Origin: Leptoclinus maculatus
Taxonomy: Eukaryota; Chordata; Actinopteri; Perciformes; Stichaeidae
Length of the DNA stretch: 64,000 bases
NCBI GenBank assembly: GCA_032191485.1
Contig: JAVDOI010000004.1
Coordinates: 20,664,443-20,728,442 of the forward strand
Reading direction: 5' to 3'
Part shown: positions 35,070 through 45,262 of the stretch, one piece after another
Position numbering within the stretch: position 1 is the stretch's first letter
Layout: each line of letters starts with the position of its first letter
Program-made: the position numbers and the translations under genes
Notes under the pieces: generated by a model
Database searches by the model: none
Told to the model about the DNA's origin: nothing
The model's input: the letters and a program-made list of their open reading frames with translations, nothing else

Positions 35070-38000
35070 TGCTGGTCAACGATTACAATTTTTATTGCAA
35101 TTAATCTCATTGTTATGTGCAAAGTTCAATAATGAATTAAAAAGTAGTGTATTGCGCACTTTTATTTTAAAAGTACTGCTATATGAACAAAAGTGCAATA
35201 ACATTTGGTTTGGAGGAGGGGTTCTGGACCCGAGGCGAAGAAGGAAGTGACGCCACACAAACACAACTGCTTGCTGCCTGGTTCTTGTGTTAAAAATGTC
35301 TGCTTAATAATAATAATAAAAAACGTTAACGCACGATAATATAATTGTCGGCATTAATTTTCGCGATAATAAAGCGTTAACTTGCCCAGCACTAATAATA
35401 ATATAATATATAAATATTAGTGCTGGGCAACAATTACAATTTTTAATCGCATGATTTTTTTGCGATTAATCTCATTGTTATGCGCAAAATTCAATAATGA
35501 ATTCAAAAGTAGTGTATTGCGCACTTTTATTTTAAAAGTACTGCTATATGAACAAAAGTGCAATAACATTTGGTTTGCAAACACTTTAAACAAATCAGGT
35601 TCTTTTTAACAGCAGTATTCCCTTTACACAGTAGCAGTTATAATACAGTTATAATGATTCTGATAATAGATATTCAGCCGGTGTTCCCAACTTCATCTTC
35701 ATGTGTGTAAGAGATGCAATTTGAATTAAAGCTGCGAGCAGTGATGAACGGGCCCTCGCATCCTCCCGCACGTCGGGGGTGCCGGCGGGACTCTGGCCTG
35801 CGTGTCCGAGAACGTGCGCGACCGTCGGACAGCGCGTCCGCGAGTGAGACATGGCACTGTGAGCATTAGTGAAAATGAGCTTGTGGACATCCTCAGGGCA
35901 TGATTGTTATCAAGCATGGGAAGTTCGGGACCGTTTGGAACAAATCCAGCTACATCAGCTTGAGGCGACTTCCGGTAGGGTTTAGAGCATGGTCCCAAGA
36001 GACTTGTTTTTAAGTCTCCATAGGATACATGTGCCTACCAAGTTTCATACATGTAGCTGAAACGTAGCGCTGGGGCTGGTCTTTTGAAATATTGTAGGGG
36101 GCGCTACAGAGGCAATTTAAAACGGCCAAGGCCAAAAATGATATGAAATATTTCTTCCAATGCCTTTGACACATGTACAAAGTGCCATGAAATTTTGAGC
36201 ATCCCAACCCACTAAACCATATTTCCTTCAGCCAGTAGGCGGCGCTATGAGTTATTGAAATTTTTTCAATTGAAGTATATCAGGCTTGAAGTGGCATCAT
36301 GCATACGAAGTTTTGTGCGGATTGGATATGTACCTTGGAGTTATAACAACTTCCTTTTTCATGCCGAATGAGGCAAAATGGCCACCACGCCACGTCAAGA
36401 ATTTTGATAACTTTTCATCACAAAGGTCTTAAGAGCATCCTGACCAAATTTTAAGGTGATCGCATAAATTCTGTAGGAAGAGTTCGTTAAAGTACGAAGG
36501 CTGAAAAATGCAAAAAGTGACAAAGCACAAAATCGCGTGTTTACTGTAGCCTAGTGGTTGAATGAAATGAAAATATGCAGGGTATGTTACTGGATGCAAT
36601 GTGCACATATGCTGCAAATTTGGTAATTTTAGGACAAACGGTTGAGAAGTTATGGGTATTGATATATAGGCCACGCCCTAAGAAGTTTATTGGTCCATAT
36701 CTTGTAAACGCAAAGAGATATCAAAAAGCTTTTGATAACTTTAGATGACATAGAACCAATAATGATCCACAGCAAATTATGTAGTAATCGGACCCAGCGT
36801 GTAGGAGTTTGCAAAAATGTGTTTTTCACTAAATTCAAAATGGCGGAAAATCTAAGTAGGCGGAGCTTAGGGGTCTGAGAGGCTTTTTTTTAGATCTAGT
36901 GGAATTGGACATGTGTGTTGAATTTCAAGTCAATCGGACATACTGGCCGATGGGCGTCGCCGGTCCGACTTGTAGGGGGCGCTACAGAGCCATTTTTTTA
37001 CACACAAATATGCAACCTATGGCAGATGGTTTTCTTCACCAGACCTGAAAAATTTGCAAAATTGGTGAGTTTCCATGCATGGCAAGTACCCCAAAATGCT
37101 CCCAACCCACAAAAATAAAAATGACGAAAAATAATAATACCCCATAGAATTTCAATAGGGCCTTCGCTGGCCCGACGTTGTCGGTTGCTCGGACCCTAAA
37201 TATACACCTTGAAAACTGCAAACCTATCTACGTCATGTTTTTTATGTTTGTTAAATTCTCAGTAGCGGTAACTAAATGATATGCTTATTATACATATTCC
37301 AAACATAAAAACCCATAAAAACATAAATTTGAATGAATCATTTATTTTTTGGGTATTTTGGTCAGACACGTATGCAACGCTGATTACCGTAATATGTGTG
37401 GTATTTATTATAAATGTACGTTGGTACATAGAGGGACTTAGGACCCAGGGGAATGTAGGTGAAGGAAACGGGAAGAGACGGAAGAGACGCCACACAAACA
37501 GCTGTTCACCGCTTGCTGCCGGTTCTTGTGTTAAAAATGTCCACTTAATAATTAAAAAAAACTGCGTTAATAATAAAACAATAAAATAATTGTCGGCGTT
37601 AATTAATTAATGCGCTAACGTGATAATAACGCGATAACGCGTTAACTTGCCCAGCACTAATATATATATATATATATATGAAATATCAACATTTACATTA
37701 AGACAAATTAGACAAATTAGAAGTTAGAATAAATAATGATTCACTCATGTCAGATTCTAGAAGCTTGACTTTGGTGAATGTTCTTTAATAATCAGTCAGA
37801 AATAATAATAAAAAGGTTATAAATGATAATAAGTGACAAGTAATAATGAAAAGGTGATAGTTGTGAGTCAGTGTGAAAGTCCTTAATTTGAACTCTCCCG
37901 TTACTGAGGAACCGTTTATGGGATGTCTCCCTGTCGTCATGGGGACTACATGTGACAGAAGCTGTTTTTATTGTTTCATCTCAGTAACGTTTGAGTTTCC

Positions 38001-39571
38001 TTCAGTCTGCATGTCCTCAGTGCTGAATCATCACCACTCCCATGATTCATAGCTGCTACACTGTGATCTGACCCGTAGCTTCCTCACCGTTTCCTGTTTA
38101 ACTCCTGAACTAAAGTCACGGCTTTGTTAGCGTTGGTTCTTTGTGACGACAGGTTTTATATTCTCTGTTTGAATAAAGACGTCACGTTTAACAAAGTCTA
38201 CGTTGTTATGCTCATAAGACTTCCTGTTTGAGAAGAATTGAACCTTTTTCTTTGTTAAGGTGTTTATGGCGACGTGATGAGAGTCAAGATTCTGTTCAAC
38301 AAGAAGGAGAACGCTCTGGTTCAGATGTCTGACTGCACTCAGGCTCAGCTCGGTAAGGAAACATTTAGATGAAGTCAAGTTACAATCAACATGTTATATT
38401 ATGTGACAATGATTCAAACTTCTATTCAGTGAAGTAAGATCAAGTTTAGTTGCTTTAAAAGTTCTCAGAAGAGTTCAAGTCAGAAACTTTATTCAAGTTA
38501 TTCAATAAATGTTTGAATCCTAAAATGTCACGTATGTTTTATTTTCAAGTAAAAGGGGAGAGGATAAAAACAACAGAACATAATGTCTTAGAGTTAGAGA
38601 AGAGAAAGAAGTAATCCGATTCTTTACTGTCTGGTTTGCAGCCATGAGCCACCTGAGCGGACAGCAGCTCCACGGGAAGTCTCTGCGCATCACGCCGTCC
38701 AAACACACCAGCGTCCAGCTTCCCCGTGAAGGCCACGAGGACCAAGGCTTGACTAAAGACTACAGCAACTCTCCCCTGCACCGCTTCAAGAAGCCCGGCT
38801 CCAAAAACTACTCCAACATCTTCCCACCTTCTGCCACCTTGCACCTGTCCAACATCCCGTAAGTCCTCCACCAGTCCTCCAACACGACTGAAACTACCTG
38901 CAGCATTCCTTTAATGCTCATGTTACTTTGTGTCTGCAGCCCGTCTGTGGTTGAGGACGACCTCAAGATGCTGTTCTCCACCTCAGGAGCCATGGTCAAG
39001 GCCTTCAAGTTCTTCCAGTGAGTCCTTGAAATTCCTTTTCTTGTTCAGAAACTCCTGTGGTTGTCCCGTCCTGAAGCCTTTATCCTGACCCTGTTACCCC
39101 ATGTCCTAGTCCTGAAGCCTTTATCCTGGCCCTGTTACCCCATGTCCTAGTCCTGAAGCCTTTATCCTTACCCTGTTACCCCATGTCCTAGTCCTGAAGC
39201 CTTTATCCTGACACCCCATGTCCTCATCTTTAACCCTCATCTTTACTGACTGAAGCATTCATTCTTAAACCCTAAAACCCTGAACCCTCACCTTTCTTGT
39301 CCTGGCCCCGAAGCCCTTCTTGTCCTGGCCTTTGTATTTGCCCTGAACTCGTACTCCTGTCCTGAAACATTGATTCGATCATGTGACTTTGTAGACTTCC
39401 TGTGTGGTCTGAAACGCTCCTCTTGGTTTCTCCTTCAGGAAGGACCACAAGATGGCTCTGATCCAGATGGGCTCAGTGGAGGAGGCCATCGAGTCCCTCA
39501 TCGAGTTCCACAACCACGACCTGGGAGAGAACCACCACCTGCGGGTCTCCTTCTCCAAGTCCTCCATCTGA
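22759..39571 (+). CDS. ptbp1: Polypyrimidine tract-binding protein 1, 15 coding exons
   Basis: Nuclear RNA-binding splicing repressor with four RRMs. Exons: 22759-22766, 27013-27046, 31210-31270, 31467-31639, 31744-31890, 32021-32149, 32235-32345, 32443-32620, 32695-32772, 34136-34278, 34631-34664, 38260-38352, 38642-38858, 38940-39017, 39439-39571; total 1617 nt, 538 residues (human isoforms 531-557). N-terminal nuclear localisation pieces TKRGSEEVF and KKFKGD are present. RRM1 starts SRVIHIRKLP; RRM2 has VLRVVVENLVYPVT and SLEGQNIYNGCCTLRISFSK; RRM3 has SVLLVSNLNPE and GVYGDVMRVKILFNKKE; RRM4 has ATLHLSNIPPSV and FKFFQKDHKMALIQMGSVEE; the end is HHLRVSFSKSSI. GSVEEA and the 78-nt exon 9 favour PTBP1 over PTBP2. 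Teleosts keep two ptbp1 paralogues; I cannot tell which this is. Two known regulated exons (9 and 11) are conserved. Confidence 0.97.
22930..23110. repeat. 15-bp GCTAGC-rich array in ptbp1 intron 1
   Basis: Units of the type GTGGTGCTAGCTGAG and GTGCTGTTAGCT repeat about a dozen times, starting some 165 nt past the ptbp1 exon 1 donor. Confidence 0.93.
23306..24346. mobile_element. hAT-type element with 8-bp target-site duplication
   Basis: Begins CAGGGGTATTC and ends GACCCCTG, giving the terminal inverted repeat CAGGGGT. It is flanked by GTTTGAGG (23298-23305) and GTTTAAGG (24347-24354), a 7/8 match and the length expected for hAT insertions. About 1.04 kb, with no recognisable transposase. 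It inserted in ptbp1 intron 1. Confidence 0.85.
24432..24500 (+). mobile_element. tRNA-derived SINE head
   Basis: Contains an A box (TGGCTAAGTGG, about 24441-24451) and a B box (GGTTCGATCC, 24485-24494) at Pol III spacing. The head is truncated shortly after the B box. It lacks paired acceptor arms, so it is a SINE rather than a tRNA gene. Confidence 0.75.
24570..24745. repeat. TA tracts with repeated TATCTGTAGTTT units
   Basis: TA-dinucleotide runs are separated by five copies of ATCTGTAGTTT, shortening stepwise along the array. Located in ptbp1 intron 1. Confidence 0.9.
25336..26822 (+). mobile_element. Left arm of inverted duplication (interrupted)
   Basis: 25336-25513 and 26390-26822 together match, in reverse orientation, 29240-29806. 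Shared blocks include GGCTTATCGCCCTG, GTTGTAGAAGTCCAGATATC, CTGAATGGAGCTCAGATCGA, GTCTATTCATTGTTTGTACC and GCTGATTGGCTATCGCG. Arm sequence suggests a dispersed DNA element, perhaps Harbinger-like, present as two inverted copies rather than a single duplication event. A hAT element splits this arm at 25514-26389. Confidence 0.85.
25514..26389 (+). mobile_element. Degenerate hAT (ZBED-like) element inserted in the left arm
   Basis: Begins GGGGTGGGAATCACCAG and contains repeated GATACGATAT and TATCGATACAATATCG motifs. The plus frame at 25830-26117 encodes a hAT transposase fragment: VVVTDNASNV, LHVKCFAHPLNLASQRAL, LMGRVRRVTGFFNR. The expected right terminal repeat is missing. The 15-bp GCTGTATGAACACTA occurs at both borders (25499-25513 and 26390-26404). 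Confidence 0.82.
27013..27046 (+). CDS. ptbp1: ptbp1 exon 2 (34 nt)
   Basis: Joined to exon 1 (ATGGACGG) it gives MDGSVHQDLTAGTK, matching the PTBP1 N-terminus. Acceptor CTCTTCACAG and donor GTAGGAA flank it. A CT-rich run (27058-27170) follows immediately downstream. The exon lies between the two inverted arms at 25336-26822 and 29240-29806. Confidence 0.93.
27172..27802. mobile_element. Non-autonomous DNA transposon (MITE), copy 2
   Basis: Same family and orientation as 17408-18111. The left end is GGCCAAATCCCAATGTCCCC and the right end GGACATTGGGATTGGGCC. It is slightly shorter than copy 1, with internal deletions, and lies in ptbp1 intron 2. Confidence 0.85.
27965..28207 (-). mobile_element. 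tRNA-derived SINE, minus strand, inside a 33-bp array
   Basis: Minus-strand A box TGGCTCACTGG (28198-28188) and B box GGTTTGATCC (28153-28144) are followed by a body running to about 27965. It separates two units of the TCAGCTGTTGGAGGCGTGTC array (27903-27958) from the rest (28208-28562). Confidence 0.72.
28208..28562. repeat. 33-bp tandem array in ptbp1 intron 2
   Basis: About 11 units of ATTGATCAGCTGTTGGAGGC followed by GTGTCTTGGTTAC, some with the variant tail TTGATTG. Two further units precede the SINE at 27903-27958. Confidence 0.95.
28771..28839. repeat. Short foldback element, copy 1
   Basis: Starts TTTCACATTAAAGG and ends AGGGCTTTTATTGTGAAA, forming an imperfect hairpin. A related full copy is at 53225-53278 and a right half at about 30819-30835. 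Confidence 0.75.
29240..29806 (-). mobile_element. Right arm of inverted duplication (uninterrupted)
   Basis: Reverse-orientation counterpart of 25336-26822. It preserves the empty site of the hAT insertion: here CAGCTGTATGAACACTAAAT (read on minus) is continuous. Beyond 29240 the similarity breaks down, although this copy goes on with TTCACACCAAGCGTGAG at about 29130, which may be its terminal region. Confidence 0.85.
30057..30360. repeat. Simple repeats in ptbp1 intron 2
   Basis: A G-run and GGGAGTAACA units (30057-30135) and a GAT trinucleotide run (about 30333-30360), separated by unique sequence. Confidence 0.85.
32695..32772 (+). CDS. ptbp1: ptbp1 alternative exon 9 (78 nt, 26 residues)
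   Basis: Encodes PGIISAGPYGG to FTLQPA in the RRM2-RRM3 linker. In mammals the exon at this position is included or skipped to give PTB4-like or PTB1-like isoforms. It is a multiple of three here (78 nt), so skipping would keep frame, though the codons at both junctions are split. The acceptor is preceded by GTGTCTCCTCTCCAG. Confidence 0.85.
33550..34135 (+). repeat. 9-bp C/T-rich array abutting ptbp1 exon 10 acceptor
   Basis: About 65 units of 9 bp: CCCGTCTCA, CCTGTCCCA, CCCCTGCCA, CCCCTCCCA and similar. On the transcript strand it is strongly pyrimidine-rich. It ends directly at CTCCCAG before exon 10 (34136), so the last units form the exon's own polypyrimidine tract. The 9-nt period leaves a frame open for over 370 nt into exon 10, giving PVS/PLP tripeptides. 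Confidence 0.95.
34631..34664 (+). CDS. ptbp1: ptbp1 exon 11 (34 nt), autoregulatory cassette
   Basis: Encodes RVTPLCLFVLF plus one base. The size and position equal human PTBP1 exon 11, whose PTB-mediated skipping causes nonsense-mediated decay. Skipping here joins GAG of exon 10 to GTG TTT ATG GCG ACG TGA, with the stop at 38275-38277 and three exon junctions downstream. A CU-rich tract (about 34540-34577, with repeated CT and a T run) lies upstream. Confidence 0.95.
34860..35066. repeat. AT-rich microsatellite complex in ptbp1 intron 11
   Basis: Runs of TA and ATAATA units. A hAT element follows directly at 35067. Confidence 0.95.
35067..35394. mobile_element. Small hAT-like element (TAGTGCTGG family), copy A
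   Basis: Starts TAGTGCTGGTCAACGATTA and ends AACTTGCCCAGCACTA, inverted with respect to each other. The interior has GCGATTAATCTCATTG-like and CGATAATAAAGCGTTAAC motifs. AT repeats flank it. Confidence 0.8.
35418..37659. mobile_element. hAT-like element (TAGTGCTGG family), copy B, with nested insert
   Basis: Starts TAGTGCTGGGCAACAATTA and ends CGCGTTAACTTGCCCAGCAC followed by TA. The first 160 bp match copy A closely (ATTAATCTCATTGTTATG). The interior is interrupted by a 1.5-kb element of a different family at about 35727-37200. Confidence 0.78.
35727..37200. mobile_element. Teleost dispersed element nested in copy B
   Basis: The left end has AAAGCTGCGAGCAGTGATGA and ACGGGCCCTCGC. The right end has GGCCTTCGCTGGCCCGAC and TTGCTCGGACCCTAA, which is similar to the left end when reversed. 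The interior contains GTAGGGGGCGCTACAGAG twice and AGTAGGCGGCGCTATGAG once. No long reading frame. I recognise it as a repeated fish element but do not assign a superfamily. Confidence 0.7.
39055..39215. repeat. 40-bp repeat in ptbp1 intron 14
   Basis: Three to four units of GTCCTGAAGCCTTTATCCTG followed by CCCTGTTACCCCATGTCCTA. Confidence 0.93.
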
Positions 39572-41075
39572 GCTTCAGACTTCCCTGGATGGGGTCCACT
39601 ACACTCCGATCATTCCTACCAGTCTGCAGGAGCCACCGGGAAGTCTGGTGTGATGTTAATTTATTTTTTTAAACTCATTTTTAGGTTCTTTAAGAGGATT
39701 GGGGTCATTTTAAGAACCATTTGGAGGAAGTCAGAATTCTGGAGTTAATCAGAAGTCGGGAAGTAAAGTTGGTATCAGAAGCCGTCATTCTGAGCTCATC
39801 GTCAGGATTCGGACTGTTGTTGCGTTCGTGTATTCGTGTCCTTGTTTTGAAGTTGTTACCTTTTAGCCACTCTTGCCTTTCGACTTTAATCCTGGATTCA
39901 AGGATTAAAGTCAGCCTTCTAAATTAATTTCTCTGGAACGTGGCCTAAAGTTATTCTAATCCCGACTTTATTACCTCAGAATTCTTTCTGTAATCTCAGT
40001 TTTCCTGTGGTCCTGATCCTCTTCTCTCAAGTCCCCCCCCAGACCAGACTTAGATTGATCAGATGATCCTGTGCCTTATTCCTGCAGTCACAACGACTCT
40101 GACGTGTTAAAAGTCAAATGTCCCATCATGCCTGTGGGCAGAGAGCAGGTTTACAGTTGGTAAAGGTTTACTGTTGCTGTGTTACAGATGTATCTTTGTT
40201 TTATTGGTGTTGTTTTGTACTGCTGGTGACGAGCATCAAACACGTGAACTCTTTCTTGTTTGCTGGTCTTTTGACCTCCGATGCTCTTTTGTTCTTTTCC
40301 TCTTTTCATTTCTTTATTTCCATGTATGCAATCACGTTTTATTCAAATCAAATATTGTAGCAATATTTTAATCATTCCTGAACTTTTGTTTCCGTGGTGT
40401 TGTGTTAGATCTGTGAGCTCGTCTCTGAACGGTTTTATTTATTAGTTTGTGATCCACTACAGCTGAAACCAAAAACGGCCTTTTAGATGCAAACGAACCC
40501 GCCGGCCTCAGGTTCCTGGTTTAAAGGACTCAACGAGAGATGGAAGAAGGTGAACTGGTTCAGGCTCTGGTGGGGTTTTACTGTGGGAATGTTTTCAGTG
40601 TGACTTCAGTGTAACGTGGAGTGCCTTCAAGACAGACATCAGGTATTAATTCCTCTCTACTCCGAGATGTTAGAAGAAGAAGAAACCACACGGTGCTGTT
40701 TGGTTTATCTGTGTCTTAATATTCTCACGTCGACATTCCAGCTGCTCAGACTGAACTGAACGTGATGCATTCAAGACGCCTGGGACGTTTTACATGAGTC
40801 CAGATTCAGGTTCTTCCTCCAGAAGTCCTGAATCTGGACTCAGACCAGCAGATGAAACCTGAGACATTAGGACGTCTGTGGATCAGAGTTTATGTTGTTT
40901 CTCTGTCAATAATCACAAACGTGTATTTAGTATATATGTATTTGATGATGACGATGAAGGCCATGTTGATGGGTGAAAGCTCTGGTTGTCTGTCCCGGTG
41001 TTTGAGTCTGTGAAGTCACATCCAGCGGACCAATGAAAACGCTTCTGCTGGATGTAAATATTAGTTACACGATGA

Positions 41076-41081
41076 AATAAA
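41076..41081 (+). promoter_or_regulatory. ptbp1: Candidate poly(A) signal of ptbp1
   Basis: AATAAA about 1.5 kb past the stop codon, followed by the GT-rich AGTCTTGTTTTGTC, which could serve as a downstream element. The interval 39572-41075 has no other gene and is the likely 3' UTR. Confidence 0.5.
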
Positions 41082-41399
41082 GTCTTGTTTTGTCCCAGGT
41101 GATTTGAATGCATCACAGACGTGTAGGCGGGACCAGCCGGTCAGCAGGAAGTGGATGAACTTTGTAGCCCAGTTCTGTGTCTGACAGCTGATTGGTGGTT
41201 TTATATCTGATGTATATTTTGATTCTGAGCCTTCGACTGTTTGTCACAAAAAAAACAACTAAACAGATTAAATCACTTTTTATCTAAAAAGGTGTCTCTT
41301 TGGTTTCTGGGTAATTATGATGTAATGTCTCACTTTTTTATGGGAGGTAATACTCATGAATTAAAAGTTCACAATGAGCTCCAGTTTTTACAAGAATGC

Positions 41400-41560
41400 A
41401 TCAGTAATAATACTCATGATAGAATATCTGTAATAATACTCGTATAATGGAATATCAGTAATAATACTCGTGATGGAATATCAGTAATAATACTCATGAT
41501 GGAATATCTAATAATACTCATGATGGAATATCGGTAATAATACTTAATACATAATGTATT
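41400..41560. repeat. 26-bp repeat downstream of ptbp1
   Basis: About six units of AATACTCATGATGGAATATC with a short spacer, AGTAAT. Confidence 0.9.
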
Positions 41561-42046
41561 TTTACTACATTTGATTATACTGACATACTTTTACTGAAGG
41601 AACATTTTACTGTTACAAAGTATATTAACAGTGTGGTATTAGTACTTTAGCTACAGGATGTAAACAGATCAGATAGTTAGTGATCTGAAGTTTTTCAGTG
41701 TTTTCTGATCAGAACCAGCAGGTGGCAGCAAAACACTAAGAAATACTCATGAAGACAAGCAGAGACGATACACAGTACATAAATACTGTGGATTAGTACA
41801 TTCAAAATGTGTATTAAAACATAAGAATTATGTGTATTAATACATTAATGTTGTGTACAACTTGAAGATCTTAAATCTTTTTAAGGTTGAAGACGCTTTA
41901 AAACTCCGTTGGGATCAAAGTATTATAATAATTTGGATCAAAACTCATTTTAGACGACAGTCGATTCTCTTTTAATGTGAAACTTCTTTCAGTGTTTTTC
42001 CTTTTGAACCATGCTGGAAATAACTGATAATAAATGCATTATCTCT

Positions 42047-42170
42047 AAGAAGAGGAGAGGAGGAGGAAGAAGAAGAAGAGGCGGAAAAAGAAGAGGAAGA
42101 AGAAGAAGAGGAAGAAGGATGAAGAAGAGGAGGAGGAAGAAGAACAAGAGGAAGAGGAGGAGGAAGAAGA
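42047..42170. repeat. GA-rich microsatellite at the LINE 3' side
   Basis: AGG/AAG trinucleotide repeats such as GAAGAAGAAGAGGAAGAAG. It borders the 3' end of the Tx1-type LINE, which starts at about 42171. Confidence 0.95.
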
Positions 42171-42282
42171 AGATTTGATTTTTTTATTCCTTTTATTGAT
42201 CCAGGAGACACCAGATCACTGTCACGTCATCAATTAAAAAAATAAAATAAAACTCATCCACCCACAGAAACATACCAACATA

Positions 42283-42921
42283 TCATACATGAACGATCAG
42301 CTCTGCCTCCTCCCCCACGGAGCATAAAACCCCCCCAATAGTCACATCGTCCATCATTTCATAGTAAGTGTATTCCACCCTCAGTCTGGCCTTCATCAGT
42401 CCCTTCAGAACCGGTACCAGCTCCACACTGCCGGCACTCTGAGCCCGGTTCCTGCCTGTTAACCAAATAGCCAACTTAGCAGTACCGGACAAAAAGTTCA
42501 CCAACGTGTGAACTGTTTTTCTCTTAGAGTATTTGGGACCAAAGACAAACAAAACAACAGTAAAAACATCCCCAAGACCCTGGAACCACCTTTTTAAAAG
42601 TTCAAACAGTGCTGGCAGCCGAGGACACTGAACGAACAGATGTATAAGAGTTTCACTGTGGGAACAGAATAAACACCCCTCCCCCAGCTCAGGATCAAGG
42701 TGCGCTCTGTACCCGTTTGTGGCTATTGCCCCGTGTACGACCCTCCACTGGAGGTCTGCTGTCCGCTTTTCAATGGACAGCTTGTACAGAGACCGCCAGC
42801 TGCCTTTAGGAGAAACATCTGGACCAAAGAACTCAGTCCACCTCGACTCCTTCATCCCCGTCAAAGAGCGCAAGTTGACAACCGTCATACCACTGGTCAC
42901 ACAGAGCTCGGTTTGCAACAA
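42283..42921 (-). pseudogene. LINE ORF2 C-terminal domain with Cys-His motif
   Basis: A 212-codon open stretch containing WRSLYKLSIEKRTADLQWR, then CLFCSHSETLIHLFVQC (C-x2-C with downstream His and Cys), the nucleic-acid-binding motif found after reverse transcriptase in Tx1-type elements. It overlaps the reverse transcriptase frame by 25 nt and is separated from it by a frameshift near 42900. Confidence 0.85.
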
Positions 42922-45262
42922 ACTCTCTGGGGTATGGACAGGGCGGCACAGACTTGCTCCACCACTCTGTTGATCAGCCGGACTGAAGTGATGCTGCTGT
43001 TGTCTCTCAGGGCGTCCATCGATGTCGCCGTCATCCTCATCAGATGGCCCAGTTTGGTGCAGCCAGCCTCTCTGAGACTCGCTCGCAGGCTGGCAGATTG
43101 CAGAGTTTGAGTCTTTATAAAGTTGTTTAAGAACAATGGTTCCTCAAACAACCACATTCCAGGAAACTCATTTGTGCCCCGTGTGGTTTTGAGAATCTGC
43201 CATGCCTGAAGTACAGAGCTGTAGAACGATGTAAGTCCCGTAAAGTCCAAAGTCTCTGGTTGTAGGAGGAACAGCTGCTTGTTGTAGCCCAACCGCCCAG
43301 CTCTCCTCAGCAGCAAACGAGCTGTGTCGAGCCAGCTTGGGCCACAGTCGTAGAGTCTTTGAGCTGTCTGGAGTCGAAAAGAGGCAATTTTGGACTGAAT
43401 GTCAATCAGTCCGTGCCCCCCCTCATCAACAGGCAGGTACAGAGCTGCTGCCCGGACCCAGTGCTTGCCAGACCAGAAAAAGCCGACGATGGATCTCTGG
43501 ATGTCCTCAATCAGGCCTCTCGGTGGCGTCAGAGCGATGAGTCTGTGCCACAGAGTCGAGGCAACTAAGTTATTGGCAACCAGAACTCTTCCCCTATATG
43601 ACAACTGGGGTAGCAACCATTTCCATTTAGAAAAACGAGCGCACACTTTGTCCTTCACTCCCTCCCAGTTCTTTGCTTGAAAGCCCTCGGTTCCCAAGAA
43701 AACTCCCAGGACTTTCAGTCCCTCTTTCCCCCACTCCAGTCCACCAGGCAGACTAGGTGCTGCCCGGTCCCTCCACTGTCCCACCAACAAGGCTTCGCTC
43801 TTGGCCCAGTTCACCCGTGCAGATGATGCCTTTTCATAAAACGATAAGGCATCCTGCAAACATTGAACGTCCTTCTGACTGGTGACAAAGACACGTACAT
43901 CATCTGCATAAGCAGATACAATAGGAGGACGATCAAGACTGGAGGTCCTCGGCAGTGAGAGACCGCTGAGTCGACCGCTCAACCTGCGCAGTAAGGGCTC
44001 AATGGCTAAGCTATATAACTGACCTGAAATAGGACAACCCTGTCTTATCCCTCGATGTACAGGGATTGGCCGACTCAGCCCTGCCCCCGTCTTCACCATA
44101 CATTGAGCACCACTGTACAATAATCCAACCCAAGCCAGAAAACCATCACCAAAACCAAAAGCCCTAAGTGCAGAAAACAGATATGAGCGATCCACCCTGT
44201 CAAAGGCTTTCTCCTGATCTAATGACACAACACCAAAATTTACATTATTTTTCCTGCACAAGTCCAAAGTGTCTCTCATGAGGAAAATATTGTCCATAAT
44301 TGTCCTGCCAGGTACACAATATGTTTGGTCTGAATGTACCACTATGTCCAGGTTGTCCTTGAGTCTATTTGATAAGGCTCTGGACAGCACCTTATAGTCA
44401 GTACAGAGGAGGGCCACCGGCCTCCAGTTCCTGAGTAACGCCAGGTCTCCTTTCTTTGGCAGCAGGGAAAGCACCGCTCGCTGACAGGAGACAGGAAGAG
44501 ATCCTGTTCTGAAACACTCCAAAAGAACACCATGCAAGTCATGTCCAAGTATATTCCAGAAGCGTTTGTAGAAGTCAGCGGAGAGGTCATCAATCCCTGG
44601 GGCCTTACCCGATGCCATCTGATTAACAGCAACCGTCAAATCCTCCAGAGTCAGCCCACAATCCAGAGCAGCTTTCTCCTCCGGGCTGAGCTGAGGAAGC
44701 CCCTCCAGAAGCTCCTGCCGACACTCCAGGCTGCACTGCTCCGCCCCAAAGAGGTCAGCGTAGAAATCCATGGCATGGTTCCTCATCTCGCCCGGGCTGG
44801 TGGTCACTCTCCCTCCTGGAAGCCTAAGGCAGGTCATCTGCTTCCTCTGTGCCACCGTTCTCTCCAGGTTGAAGAAGAAAGAGCTTGGGGCGTCCATGTC
44901 CTTCAGCTGGAGGAAGCGAGACCTGACAAGAGCTCCCTTCACCCTCTCCTGCAGGAAGGAGCTCAACTCCAACCTCTTCTCCTGGAGCAGTTGACCCGTA
45001 GCAGGATCTTGGTCTCGGTGTAGCCCCTCCTCAATATCCCTGATGTTGGCCTCCAGCTCCTGGACTGCTGCCTTGATCTTAGCAGTGGAATGGGAGGTGT
45101 ACTGCTGGCAAAAAACACAAAATTGTGTTTTTCCGACCTCCCACCACAGCTTCAGAGAACTAAAATCAGTTTTTCTGCTTTTCCACATCAGCCAAAAAAG
45201 CTCAAAGCTCTTGCAGAAAACAGTGTCCTGCAGTAGTTTGTTGTTGAAGAGCCAATAGGACT
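42897..45262 (-). pseudogene. LINE ORF2 reverse transcriptase
   Basis: Open for 763 codons from the ATG at 45188, with clear upstream continuation in frame (LFNNKLLQDTVF, FELFWLM). Motifs: SGKAPGIDDL, NWRPVALLCTDYKVL, VVSLDQEKAFDRV, VHRGIRQGCPISGQLYSL, and the catalytic AYADDVRVF at about 43912. The long open frame suggests a fairly young insertion, despite frameshifts at both ends. Confidence 0.93.

Noticed and set aside
42700..45023. Plus-strand frames of 60-163 codons opposite the LINE
   Set aside because: Shadows of the minus-strand reverse transcriptase frame.
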